Assembly: GCF_042675705.1 (NCBI RefSeq)
Contig: NZ_JBHTJJ010000001.1
Length of the DNA stretch: 64,000 nucleotides
Strand: one strand, 5' to 3'
Origin: Ruegeria arenilitoris
GTDB lineage: Bacteria > Pseudomonadota > Alphaproteobacteria > Rhodobacterales > Rhodobacteraceae
Below, in pieces: positions 16,653 through 25,061 of this stretch. A program made the translations under genes and the position numbers. Under the pieces are notes generated by a model. That model did not search any database and was not told where the DNA came from. It was given only the letters and a program-made list of their open reading frames with translations. How positions within the stretch are numbered: position 1 is the first letter of the stretch; each line of letters starts with the position of its first letter.

Positions 16653-17126
16653 ATGACCACGGAAACCAAGAGCGCCGACATTCAGCTGATCCAGCGGATC
16701 CTGCCGCATCGCTATCCGTTCCTGCTGGTTGACAAGGTTGTCGAGATCGACGGCTATCAGTCGGCGGTCGGCATCAAGAACGTCACCATGAACGAGCCGC
16801 ATTTCCAGGGCCATTTCCCCGGTACGCCGATCATGCCCGGCGTGACCATCGTCGAAGCGATGGCGCAAACCGCAGGTGTTATGCTGGGCGTCGGCATGGA
16901 TGTCATCGACAGCGAGCTGCTGATCTATTTCATGAATATCGACAAGTGCAAATTCCGCCGCAAAGTGGTGCCGGGTGACGTGCTGAAAATGCATGTCGAA
17001 ACCGTGCGCGGCAAGAAGGGCGGCAAGATCTTCAAGTTCAGCGGCCGTGCGACCGTGGACGGCGAAGTGGCGGCCGAGGCCGAGTTCTCGGCCTATGTCG
17101 ATTGGGATATGGAAAAAACAGCATGA
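16653..17126 (+). CDS. fabZ: 3-hydroxyacyl-ACP dehydratase FabZ
   Basis: A 157-residue hotdog-fold dehydratase of fatty acid synthesis. The motifs are HRYPFLLVDKV and HFQGHFPGTPIMPGV with the catalytic His, then VEAMAQTAG with the catalytic Glu. Normal length. It overlaps lpxA by four bases, the standard arrangement that ties fatty acid and lipid A synthesis together. Confidence 0.97.
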   Translation: MTTETKSADIQLIQRILPHRYPFLLVDKVVEIDGYQSAVGIKNVTMNEPHFQGHFPGTPIMPGVTIVEAMAQTAGVMLGVGMDVIDSELLIYFMNIDKCKFRRKVVPGDVLKMHVETVRGKKGGKIFKFSGRATVDGEVAAEAEFSAYVDWDMEKTA

Positions 17127-17908
17127 GCCGAATTCATCCCAGCGCGATCATCGAAGACGGCGCTCAGATCGGCGAGGACTGCGTAATCGGCCCGTTCTGC
17201 CATGTGGGGCCGCAAGTGCGTTTGGGCGACCGAGTCGAGCTGAAGTCGCATGTGGTTGTCACCGGGGATACCTCGATCGGTGACGACTGCGTCATCTTCA
17301 ACTTTTCGGTGATTGGTGAAATCCCGCAGGACCTCAAGTTCGGGGGCGAAAACACGCGGCTGGAAATCGGCAAGAGAAACCGCATCCGCGAGCATGTGAC
17401 GATCAACACCGGCACCGAGGGCGGCGGCGGCGTGACCCGCATCGGCGACGACTGCCTGCTGATGGCCGGGGTTCACGTGGCCCATGACGTACAGATCGGC
17501 AACCGGGTGATCATGGTGAACCATTCCGGCGCCGCCGGCCACTGCATCATTGAGGATGACGTGATCCTCGGCGGAATTTCCGGCTTGCATCAATGGGTGC
17601 GCGTGGGCCGCGGCGCCATCATCGGTGCGCTGACCATGGTGCCCAACGATGTTATCCCTTACGGCCTGGTTCAGGCCTCGCGTGGCGAATTGGAGGGGCT
17701 GAACCTTGTCGGCCTGAAACGCCGTGGCGTTTCCCGCGCGGACATTTCGGCGCTGCGTGCGGCCTTTCGCGAGCTGTCCGAAGGCGAGGGCACCTTCATG
17801 GACCGCGCGAAGCGACTGGGCGACAGCACCGACAGCGACTATGTGCGTCAGATCGTGGAATTCGTGACGGGCGAAAGCGATCGTTCGTTCCTGACACCAA
17901 GGAAATAG
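17123..17908 (+). CDS. lpxA: Acyl-ACP:UDP-N-acetylglucosamine O-acyltransferase LpxA
   Basis: A 261-residue left-handed beta-helix acyltransferase performing the first step of lipid A synthesis. Hexapeptide repeats run from IHPSAIIEDGAQIGEDCVIG to about residue 190. The catalytic His lies in NHSGAAGHCIIEDD. The C-terminal helical domain begins near GLKRRGVS. The start at 17123 forms an ATGA overlap with fabZ and gives the standard N-terminus MSRIHPSAI. Confidence 0.97.
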   Translation: MSRIHPSAIIEDGAQIGEDCVIGPFCHVGPQVRLGDRVELKSHVVVTGDTSIGDDCVIFNFSVIGEIPQDLKFGGENTRLEIGKRNRIREHVTINTGTEGGGGVTRIGDDCLLMAGVHVAHDVQIGNRVIMVNHSGAAGHCIIEDDVILGGISGLHQWVRVGRGAIIGALTMVPNDVIPYGLVQASRGELEGLNLVGLKRRGVSRADISALRAAFRELSEGEGTFMDRAKRLGDSTDSDYVRQIVEFVTGESDRSFLTPRK

Positions 17909-17912
17909 GATC

Positions 17913-18707
17913 ATGCTGGCTCTGATCGCGGGAACAGGGGTTTTGCCGGACAAACTGGTTGCGCACCTGCCGGAACGCCCCTTGGTTTGCGCGATGGAGG
18001 GATTTCAGCCCGACACTCTGACGCCAGACGTGACCTTCCCGCTGGAGCAGTTGGGCAGTTTTGTCGCCGAGCTCAAAGCGCGCGGCGTCACAGATGTATG
18101 CCTCGCAGGTGCCGTTCGCAGGCCAGACATAAACCCCGCCCGGATTGATGCGCAGACCATGCCCTTGGTTCCGATCATCCAGCAGGCGCTGGTGTCGGGT
18201 GACGACGGAGCCTTGCGGGCGGTGATCGGCATTTTGGAGGGCGCCGGTCTGCGCGTACGGGCCGCACACGAGATCGCTCCGGACCTGCTGCCTCCTCTCG
18301 GATGTCTGACCCAGGCACAGCCGACCGAGGCGGATCTGGGCGATGCAAACCGGGCCGTGGGTGTCCTGCGGGCCATGGGGGCTGCGGATATCGGACAGGC
18401 TTGCGTTGTTCACAAAGGCCAAGTTCTGGTTGTCGAAGGGGCCTTCGGCACGGCGTGGATGCTGCAATCGCTGGCCGCGCGCCCGGATGCGGGCGGCGGT
18501 ATTCTGTTCAAGGGCCCCAAGCCGGGCCAAGACCGACGTGCCGATCTGCCTGCCATCGGCCCCGACACCGTATCCAGCGCCGTTGCCGCCGGATTGTCCG
18601 GCATCGTCATCGAAAAGGGTGGGGTGATCGTGTTGGACCGGCCTCAAGTGATCGCGGAATGCGACCGCCTGGGCCTGTTCCTGCACGTACATGAGCGGGC
18701 CGTCTGA
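17913..18707 (+). CDS. lpxI: UDP-2,3-diacylglucosamine pyrophosphatase LpxI
   Basis: A 264-residue member of the LpxI (DUF1009) family, which in many alphaproteobacteria replaces LpxH in hydrolysing UDP-2,3-diacylglucosamine to lipid X. Recognisable are LIAGTGVLPDKL at the start, the C-terminal EGAFGTAWML, KGPKPGQDRRADLPAIGPDT and GIVIEKGGVIVLDRP. It sits between lpxA and lpxB, the expected place, and overlaps lpxB by one base. Confidence 0.95.
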   Translation: MLALIAGTGVLPDKLVAHLPERPLVCAMEGFQPDTLTPDVTFPLEQLGSFVAELKARGVTDVCLAGAVRRPDINPARIDAQTMPLVPIIQQALVSGDDGALRAVIGILEGAGLRVRAAHEIAPDLLPPLGCLTQAQPTEADLGDANRAVGVLRAMGAADIGQACVVHKGQVLVVEGAFGTAWMLQSLAARPDAGGGILFKGPKPGQDRRADLPAIGPDTVSSAVAAGLSGIVIEKGGVIVLDRPQVIAECDRLGLFLHVHERAV

Positions 18708-19864
18708 TGCGCGTCTTTCTGGTCGCCGGTGAACCGTCGGGCGACCGTCTGGGCGGTGCGCTGATGGAGGGGTTGAAGACCCTTGTTCCGGACGTCGAAT
18801 TCGACGGGGTTGGCGGGCCGCTGATGCAAGCCCAGGGTCTGGTCAGCCGCTTCCCGATGTCCGAGCTCAGTGTGATGGGCCTGGTCGAGGTTCTGCCCAA
18901 GTTCTTTCACCTCAAGCGCCGCATCGCCGAAACCGCTCAGGCCGTTCTGGACACCCAGCCGGACGTTCTGATCACTATCGACAGCCCCGACTTTTCGCTG
19001 CGCGTGGCCAAGCAGGTCAAGGCGCGCAGCAATATACGAACCGTGCATTATGTCGCGCCCAGCGTCTGGGCTTGGCGCCCCAAGAGGGCGGACAAGATGG
19101 CCAAGGTCATCGACCATGTTCTGGCCCTGCTGCCGTTCGAGCCACCCTATATGGAAAACGCCGGAATGGAATGCGATTTCGTCGGCCACCCGGTGGCCAG
19201 CGAGCCGGTTGCAACCGAAGCGCAGATCGCGCAGTTCCGCGCCGATCACGGTCTTGGCGACGCGCCGATCCTGCTGGCCTTGCCCGGCTCGCGCCGGGGC
19301 GAAGTCGATCGGCTGGCGCCCGTATTCGGCGCGGCGCTTGCCTTGTACCTGAAGGGCCGCCCCGACATTCGGGTGGTAGTTCCGGCGGTCGCGCATGTGG
19401 CCGATACCGTGGCTGCCCATGTCCGGTCCTGGCCGGGCCAGCCGGTCGTGGTGGACCCGCGCAACATCGACACGGATCAGGCGGTGGCCACCAAGCGTGC
19501 GGCCTTTGCGGCCGCCGAGATCGCCCTCGCCGCGTCCGGCACGGTCTCGCTGGAACTGGCGGCCCAGTCCACGCCGATGGTGATTGCATACAAGCTGACC
19601 TGGCTGACCCAGAAGATCGCCGAGCGCATGGTCAAGCTGGATACGGTCACGCTGGTCAACCTTGTGTCCGAGACCCGAACGGTGCCGGAATGCCTGCTGG
19701 ATGACTGCACGCCTGAAGCCATCGCCGCCGCGCTTGGCGCGGTGTCTGCCGCGCCGGGCGCGCAGGAGCAGGCCATGGCCGTCACGATGGAACGTCTCGG
19801 CCGGGGTGGCGAAGCGCCCGGTCTACGCGCCGCGCGTGCGGTGTTGGAGCGGATGACGCCGTGA
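18707..19864 (+). CDS. lpxB: Lipid-A-disaccharide synthase LpxB
   Basis: A 385-residue GT-B glycosyltransferase joining lipid X to UDP-diacylglucosamine. Family motifs are VAGEPSGDRLGGALM at the N-terminus, DFSLRVAK, HYVAPSVWAWRPKRADKM, FVGHPVA, LLALPGSRRGEVDRL and ASGTVSLELA. It completes the fabZ-lpxA-lpxI-lpxB run. lpxD, often placed between skp and fabZ, is not present in this cluster. Confidence 0.97.
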   Translation: MRVFLVAGEPSGDRLGGALMEGLKTLVPDVEFDGVGGPLMQAQGLVSRFPMSELSVMGLVEVLPKFFHLKRRIAETAQAVLDTQPDVLITIDSPDFSLRVAKQVKARSNIRTVHYVAPSVWAWRPKRADKMAKVIDHVLALLPFEPPYMENAGMECDFVGHPVASEPVATEAQIAQFRADHGLGDAPILLALPGSRRGEVDRLAPVFGAALALYLKGRPDIRVVVPAVAHVADTVAAHVRSWPGQPVVVDPRNIDTDQAVATKRAAFAAAEIALAASGTVSLELAAQSTPMVIAYKLTWLTQKIAERMVKLDTVTLVNLVSETRTVPECLLDDCTPEAIAAALGAVSAAPGAQEQAMAVTMERLGRGGEAPGLRAARAVLERMTP

Positions 19865-20448
19865 TGCTGGACTATGCGGTCTTTGCGGCCTCGGCCTTCA
19901 TGGCGCAGGTGCTGACCAATCTCGACAACCTCATGGCGCTGGTCGCCCTGATGATCGTCACTGGTCCGCAACGCGCCGTTCTCGGGTTTCTGCTGGCACA
20001 AGGGCTGGTGATCGGCGCAGCTTTCCTGCTGGCGCTGGGGGTCGAGGATGTGGTGCCGCACTGGGCGGGCTACCTCGGTGGCATCCCTCTGGGCTTGGGG
20101 CTTTTCGGGGCCGTTCGACAGCTTCGCGGAGTAAATGCCCAGGACGCACCCGCTGTACCCGGCAGCGCCTCGGCTCTGGTGACAATGCTGTTGTTCACAA
20201 GTCTTTCGATGGACACGTTTGCGGTCCTCGCCCCCTTGCTGGCCGACTCGACCCCCGATTTCCGGCTGGCAGGTGTGCTAGGGGCTGGTCTCGCCGCGCT
20301 CTCTCTTGCGGGTGTGGGGCTGATCGGTGGGCGCGCCCAGATCATGACAGGGCGCCTGGCGCAACGGTTGGAGTACCTCGTGCCTTACGTCATGATCTGC
20401 GCCGGGCTTTATATCCTCAGCAATTCGTGGACCGACGCGGTTCAGTAA
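19864..20448 (+). CDS. CadD/LysE-type cation transporter-like membrane protein
   Basis: A 194-residue protein with about six membrane helices. The N-terminal pattern VLTNLDNLMALVALM, with a conserved Asn-Leu-Asp-Asn in the first helix, resembles cadmium-resistance transporter (CadD) proteins of the LysE superfamily. A second related motif, TSLSMDTFAVLAPLL, lies in the second half, as expected for an inverted duplicated fold. ATG at 19864 overlaps the lpxB stop; GTG at 19861 is an alternative. Substrate unknown. It converges with mnmA, overlapping its end by seven bases. Confidence 0.65.
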   Translation: MLDYAVFAASAFMAQVLTNLDNLMALVALMIVTGPQRAVLGFLLAQGLVIGAAFLLALGVEDVVPHWAGYLGGIPLGLGLFGAVRQLRGVNAQDAPAVPGSASALVTMLLFTSLSMDTFAVLAPLLADSTPDFRLAGVLGAGLAALSLAGVGLIGGRAQIMTGRLAQRLEYLVPYVMICAGLYILSNSWTDAVQ

Positions 20449-21587
20449 CCGCGCCAGATCCAGCCACCGCCAAAGATGCGGCTGCCCCCGGTTTCATAGA
20501 ACACGCAGGCCTGCCCGGGCGAGACACCTTCCTCGGGGGTCAGCAATTCGACCTCGGCGGTAGTGTCAGTCAGCGGGCGGATGATCGCCTCGCGCGGGGG
20601 GCGGGTCGAGCGGACCTTGACCGAAACATGCCATTCGTTTTGCGAGGTGAAGGGTTCGTCGCCCAGCCAGTTGATCTCGCGTACGGGGATGGTGCGGGTG
20701 GCCAACAGTTCCTTGGGGCCGACGACAACCTGCTTGCGATCAACGTCCAGCTTGACGACATAGAGCGGCTCACTGAGCCCGCCGATGCCAAGGCCACGCC
20801 GCTGGCCGATCGTGTAGTGGATCACGCCGTCGTGCTGGCCTAGAACACGGCCGTCGGCGTGAACGATCTCGCCGGGCTCGGCCGCACCGGGGCGCAGTTT
20901 CTCGATCACACTGGCATAGTTGCCGTTGGGCACGAAGCAAATGTCCTGACTGTCGGGCTTGTCGGCCACGCTCAGCCCGTATTGCGCGGCCATCTCGCGG
21001 GTCGCGTCCTTGGACGGCAGGTGTCCCAGCGGGAATCGAAGGAACTCCAGCTGCTCAGGCGTGGTCGAGAAAAGGAAATATGACTGGTCGCGGTTGGCAT
21101 CCTCGGCGCAGTGCAGTTCAGGGCCATTGGGACCCATCTTGCGCTGGATGTAGTGGCCGGTCGCCATGCAGTCGGCTTCCAGATCCTTGGCGGTTTCCAG
21201 CAGGTCCTTGAACTTGACGCGCTCATTGCAGCGGATGCAGGGCACCGGAGTTGCGCCGGCCAGATAGCTGTCGGCGAACTCGTCGATCACGGCGTCCTTG
21301 AAGATGTTTTCATAATCCAGAACGTAGTGCGGAAAGCCGCGTTCCTCGGCCACGCGGCGGGCGTCGTGGATGTCGATCCCGGCACAGCACGCGCCCTTCT
21401 TGGCCAGCGCCGCTCCGTGGTCGTAGAGCTGCAGCGTCACACCCACCACGTCATAACCCTGATCCGCCAGATACGCCGCCACGACCGAGCTGTCGACACC
21501 ACCCGACATGGCGACGACCACCCGCGTTTCCGACGGGGGTTTGGCAAAGCCAAGCGAGTTCAGAGGGGTCTCGGTGTCGAGGGCCAT
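20442..21587 (-). CDS. mnmA: tRNA-specific 2-thiouridylase MnmA
   Basis: A 381-residue enzyme that thiolates the wobble uridine (s2U34) of tRNAs for Glu, Gln and Lys. The ATP PP-loop motif is VVVAMSGGVDSSVVAAYL (about residues 23-40). The catalytic cysteine pair is one Cys in PCIRCNERVKF and one in GQACVFYETGG. DSQDICFVPNG and IGQRRGLGIGG are also typical. Length is normal. It is transcribed divergently from sciP. Confidence 0.96.
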   Translation of the reverse strand: MALDTETPLNSLGFAKPPSETRVVVAMSGGVDSSVVAAYLADQGYDVVGVTLQLYDHGAALAKKGACCAGIDIHDARRVAEERGFPHYVLDYENIFKDAVIDEFADSYLAGATPVPCIRCNERVKFKDLLETAKDLEADCMATGHYIQRKMGPNGPELHCAEDANRDQSYFLFSTTPEQLEFLRFPLGHLPSKDATREMAAQYGLSVADKPDSQDICFVPNGNYASVIEKLRPGAAEPGEIVHADGRVLGQHDGVIHYTIGQRRGLGIGGLSEPLYVVKLDVDRKQVVVGPKELLATRTIPVREINWLGDEPFTSQNEWHVSVKVRSTRPPREAIIRPLTDTTAEVELLTPEEGVSPGQACVFYETGGSRIFGGGWIWRGY

Positions 21588-21717
21588 GGGCTGTTCCAGT
21601 CCGGGTTAAGAAAGACCGGCAGAATATAGGAAAATTCTACGCACTCTCAAGGGGCGGTTTCACCGCGCATTAAGTAGACTGCCGTCAGCTTTGTGGCACC
21701 AGAAAAAGGGTCAAAAG

Positions 21718-22011
21718 ATGTATTTGCACAAAGTTGAGGGACCAAGGTCAGTTACCCTGCCGGATGGGTCTGTTTTGTCCCGAGCGGATTTGCCGCCTGC
21801 GGATACGAAACGCTGGGTCGCATCAAGAAAAGCGGTAGTCGTCCGAGGCGTGCTTTACGGATTGATCTCCTTGTCGGATGCCAAGAAACGATACGGCCTG
21901 AGTGACGAAGAGTTCAACACATGGGTGTCTGCGGTCGCCGAACACGGAATCGATGCCTTGAAAGTGACGGCGTTAAAAAAATATAGACAACCTAAAGGCG
22001 AAAGCGAATAA
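21718..22011 (+). CDS. sciP: CtrA inhibitor SciP (DUF1153)
   Basis: A 97-residue DNA-binding protein of the SciP/DUF1153 family, which in Caulobacter binds CtrA-controlled promoters and blocks CtrA activation. The signature LPDGSVLSRADLPP, then TKRWVASRKAVVVRGV, and a helix-turn-helix-like SLSDAKKRYGLSDEEFNTW match the family; the end ALKKYRQ is also conserved. The start is set at the ATG at 21718 because it gives the usual short N-terminus; nine more codons upstream are open. ctrA follows 84 bases downstream, an arrangement I recall from other Rhodobacterales. Confidence 0.9.
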   Translation: MYLHKVEGPRSVTLPDGSVLSRADLPPADTKRWVASRKAVVVRGVLYGLISLSDAKKRYGLSDEEFNTWVSAVAEHGIDALKVTALKKYRQPKGESE

Positions 22012-22013
22012 AT

Positions 22014-22058
22014 GATTCAACGGTAACGTCAGATTAACCATTTGTGATCAGGGTTAAC
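22014..22058 (+). promoter_or_regulatory. ctrA promoter region with CcrM site and CtrA-like boxes
   Basis: Between sciP and ctrA are a GATTC (GANTC, CcrM methylation target) at 22014-22018, a near-perfect CtrA box GTAA-N7-TTAAC at 22023-22038 (consensus TTAA-N7-TTAA) and a further TTAAC half-site at 22054-22058. This is the layout expected for a methylation-sensitive, autoregulated ctrA promoter as known in Caulobacter. Identification is by motif only. Confidence 0.6.
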
Positions 22059-22095
22059 CAGAACTGGAATAGTTGACCTGAATTGGAGCAGTGCA

Positions 22096-22812
22096 ATGCG
22101 AATTCTTCTTGTCGAGGATGATCCGACCACGTCCAAAAGCATCGAGCTGATGCTGACGCATGCCAACCTGAACGTGTATGCGACGGACCTGGGCGAGGAA
22201 GGCATAGATCTGGCCAAGCTGTATGACTACGATCTGATCCTTCTTGACCTGAACCTGCCGGACATGAACGGACATGAAGTCCTGCGTCAGTTGCGCATTG
22301 CAAGGGTTGAAACGCCGATCCTGATCCTGTCCGGAGCCGACGACACTGAAAGCAAGATCAAGGGCTTCGGTTTCGGGGCCGACGACTACCTGACCAAACC
22401 GTTCCACCGCGAGGAGTTGGTGGCGCGAATCCATGCGATCATCCGCCGATCCAAAGGTCATTCGCAATCGATTATCCGAACCGGACGAATCGCGGTCAAT
22501 CTGGATGCCAAGACGGTCGAGGTTGACAATCAGGCGGTGCATCTAACCGGCAAGGAATACCAGATGCTGGAGCTTCTGAGCCTCCGCAAGGGCACGACCC
22601 TGACCAAGGAAATGTTCCTGAATCACCTTTACGGCGGCATGGACGAGCCGGAACTCAAGATCATCGACGTTTTCATCTGCAAGCTTCGCAAAAAGCTCAG
22701 CAACGCCACGGGCGGCGAGAACTACATCGAAACGGTGTGGGGCCGGGGGTATGTATTGCGCGATCCCCAGATGGACACGGTGGAAAACACTCGCTTGGCC
22801 GTCGGCGCCTGA
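22096..22812 (+). CDS. ctrA: Cell-cycle response regulator CtrA
   Basis: A 238-residue OmpR-type response regulator. The receiver domain (1-120) starts MRILLVEDDPTTSKSIELML, has the phosphoacceptor Asp51 in LILLDLNLPDMNG, and Lys in DDYLTKPFHREEL. The DNA-binding winged helix (about 125-225) includes LTGKEYQMLELLSLRKGT and IDVFICKLRKKL. Both are nearly invariant in CtrA. CtrA is phosphorylated through CckA and ChpT, and chpT is in this window at 61453. In roseobacters CtrA mainly controls motility, gene transfer agents and quorum-linked traits rather than viability. GGAG lies 10 bases upstream of the ATG. Confidence 0.97.
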   Translation: MRILLVEDDPTTSKSIELMLTHANLNVYATDLGEEGIDLAKLYDYDLILLDLNLPDMNGHEVLRQLRIARVETPILILSGADDTESKIKGFGFGADDYLTKPFHREELVARIHAIIRRSKGHSQSIIRTGRIAVNLDAKTVEVDNQAVHLTGKEYQMLELLSLRKGTTLTKEMFLNHLYGGMDEPELKIIDVFICKLRKKLSNATGGENYIETVWGRGYVLRDPQMDTVENTRLAVGA

Positions 22813-22888
22813 AAATCTGACCCATCCGCCACCGCGGTCCAGGGTGGCACTCGCACTCACGGCTCAGCACATCTGGACCTGACCATGA

Positions 22889-22932
22889 CCTCGCCCTATC
22901 ACTGGGGTCCAAGACGATGTGACAGGGCGAGG
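22889..22932 (+). repeat. Inverted repeat covering the ligA ribosome binding site
   Basis: CCTCGCCCT (22889-22897) is the exact reverse complement of AGGGCGAGG (22924-22932). One further mismatch extends the match to 13 bases and would include the ligA start codon at 22935. In mRNA the hairpin would bury the GCGAGG ribosome binding site. It could also be a terminator remnant of ctrA, but no T-run follows. Confidence 0.4.
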
Positions 22933-22934
22933 CC

Positions 22935-25061
22935 ATGAGCAATTCGATTGCAGTAGAAGATCTGACCGAGGACCAGGCTCGAGAGGAGTTGTCACGTCTT
23001 GCGGAACTCCTGCAGCGGGCCAACGACCTGTATCACGGCCAGGACGCGCCCGAGATCTCGGATGCCGAATACGATGCCCTGAAACTCCGGAATCTCGAAA
23101 TCGAGTCGCGGTTTCCGCAGCTAAAGCGCACCGACAGCCCCAGCGATCAGGTTGGTGCGCGACCGGTGGACGGTTTCGGTAAAGTGACCCATGCGGTCCG
23201 CATGATGTCGCTTGGCAACGCATTCGACGATGAGGATGTAGCAGACTTTGTTCGGTCCGTACGAAACTATCTTGGGCTGAGCGAAGAGGCGTCCCTCGAA
23301 TTCACGGCCGAACCAAAGATCGACGGTTTGTCGCTGTCTCTGCGTTACGAGGACGGCGAACTGGTGCAGGCGGCAACACGGGGCGATGGTGAGGTCGGCG
23401 AAAACGTCACGGCCAATGCGTTGACCGTCTCAGATATCCCTCAACAGATCGCCGACGCGCCGGGGATTCTGGAGGTTCGCGGCGAAGTCTATATGTCTCA
23501 TGACGATTTCGAGAAGCTGAATGCCAAGCAGGCAGAGGCGGGCGCGAAGCTGTTTGCGAATCCGAGAAATGCGGCCGCCGGTTCGCTTCGCCAGCTTGAC
23601 CCAGAGGTCACGCGCGCAAGACCCCTGCGGTTCTTCGCCTATGCTTGGGGCGAAGTGTCCGAACCGATGGGAACCACTCAGTCATCTGCGTTGGATCGAC
23701 TGAAGTCCTTTGGCTTTTCCACCAACGACTTGACTGCCGTATGCAGCTCGACCGCGCAAATGCTGGAGCACTACCGTGCAATCGAAGAGCAGCGCTCTAC
23801 GCTTGGCTATGACATCGACGGCGTCGTCTACAAAGTGAACGATTTGTCGTTGCAGGCCCGTCTTGGGTTTCGCTCGACCACACCAAGATGGGCGATTGCT
23901 CATAAATTTCCTGCCGAACTCGCCTGGACCCGGCTTGAGGCGATTGACATTCAAGTTGGTCGCACCGGCGCGCTTAGCCCGGTTGCGCGGCTGCACCCGG
24001 TGACGGTTGGCGGTGTTGTGGTGTCAAATGCAACCTTGCACAACGAAGACTACATCGCGGGTCGGGATTCGAAAGGCGAACAGATCCGCGACGGCAAAGA
24101 TATCCGGGTCGGCGATTGGGTGCAGGTGTACCGCGCCGGCGATGTGATCCCAAAAATAGCCGACGTCGACCTGAGCAAAAGGCCGGAACAATCTGTCCCG
24201 TTCGAGTTTCCGGCGAAATGTCCGGAATGCGGCAGCGACGCGATCCGCGAGGAAGGCGACTCGGTGCGGCGCTGTACCGGAGGGGTGATCTGCCCGGCGC
24301 AAGCGGTAGAGAAACTGAAGCACTTCGTTTCCCGCAAGGCGTTTGACATCGATGGGTTGGGGGCCAAGCAGATCGAAATGTTCTACAACGACCCGGACCT
24401 GCCGATCCGTACGCCGGCAGACATTTTCACCTTGCAGAAGCGGGACGCTGCTAATCTGAACAAGCTGGCCAACCGAAAAGGCTGGGGCAGTCAGAGCGCC
24501 GCAAAACTGTTTGCCGCGATCGAGGAAAAGCGGACAATTCCGGTGGGCCGCCTTCTGTTTGCCCTGGGTATTCGACACCTTGGTGAAGCCGCCTCGAACC
24601 TGATCGCCAATCACTACGGCACGTGGGACGCGTTCGAGCAGGCTGTCACGGCCGCCAGCCAATTCAGCGGACCCGAATGGGATGAGCTGCTGAATATCGA
24701 CGGCGTCGGTGAAGTCATGGCCCGGACCCTGATTTCGACATTTGCTCAGGACGCGGAGCGCCAAAGCATCGATGCGCTGGTCGCCCAACTGAACGTGCAA
24801 GAGGCCAAACGGCCGGATACATCGGGCAGCCCAGTCGCGGGAAAAACGGTTGTCTTTACGGGTACGCTCGAAAAAATGACCCGGGCCGAAGCAAAGGCCC
24901 GCGCGGAAGCCCTAGGGGCCAAAGTGGCTGGCTCAGTCAGCACAAAAACGGACTATCTGGTGGCCGGCCCCGGCGCAGGTTCCAAGGCCAAGAAGGCGGC
25001 AGAGTTGGGGATCGAAACCTTGGATGAAGACAGCTGGCTGCAGTTGATCGGGGACGCATGA
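22935..25061 (+). CDS. ligA: NAD-dependent DNA ligase LigA
   Basis: A 708-residue ligase that seals nicks in replication and repair. The adenylation lysine is Lys128 in AEPKIDGLSLSLRYE. Domain Ia and the nucleotidyltransferase domain run to about 320, then the OB fold (EAIDIQVGRTGALSPVA), the Cys4 zinc finger (AKCPECGSD with later RRCTGGVICPAQ), the helix-hairpin-helix domain (RKGWGSQSAAKLF) and a C-terminal BRCT domain (GKTVVFTGTLEKMTRAEAKA). Length is normal. It overlaps recG by four bases. Confidence 0.97.
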   Translation: MSNSIAVEDLTEDQAREELSRLAELLQRANDLYHGQDAPEISDAEYDALKLRNLEIESRFPQLKRTDSPSDQVGARPVDGFGKVTHAVRMMSLGNAFDDEDVADFVRSVRNYLGLSEEASLEFTAEPKIDGLSLSLRYEDGELVQAATRGDGEVGENVTANALTVSDIPQQIADAPGILEVRGEVYMSHDDFEKLNAKQAEAGAKLFANPRNAAAGSLRQLDPEVTRARPLRFFAYAWGEVSEPMGTTQSSALDRLKSFGFSTNDLTAVCSSTAQMLEHYRAIEEQRSTLGYDIDGVVYKVNDLSLQARLGFRSTTPRWAIAHKFPAELAWTRLEAIDIQVGRTGALSPVARLHPVTVGGVVVSNATLHNEDYIAGRDSKGEQIRDGKDIRVGDWVQVYRAGDVIPKIADVDLSKRPEQSVPFEFPAKCPECGSDAIREEGDSVRRCTGGVICPAQAVEKLKHFVSRKAFDIDGLGAKQIEMFYNDPDLPIRTPADIFTLQKRDAANLNKLANRKGWGSQSAAKLFAAIEEKRTIPVGRLLFALGIRHLGEAASNLIANHYGTWDAFEQAVTAASQFSGPEWDELLNIDGVGEVMARTLISTFAQDAERQSIDALVAQLNVQEAKRPDTSGSPVAGKTVVFTGTLEKMTRAEAKARAEALGAKVAGSVSTKTDYLVAGPGAGSKAKKAAELGIETLDEDSWLQLIGDA

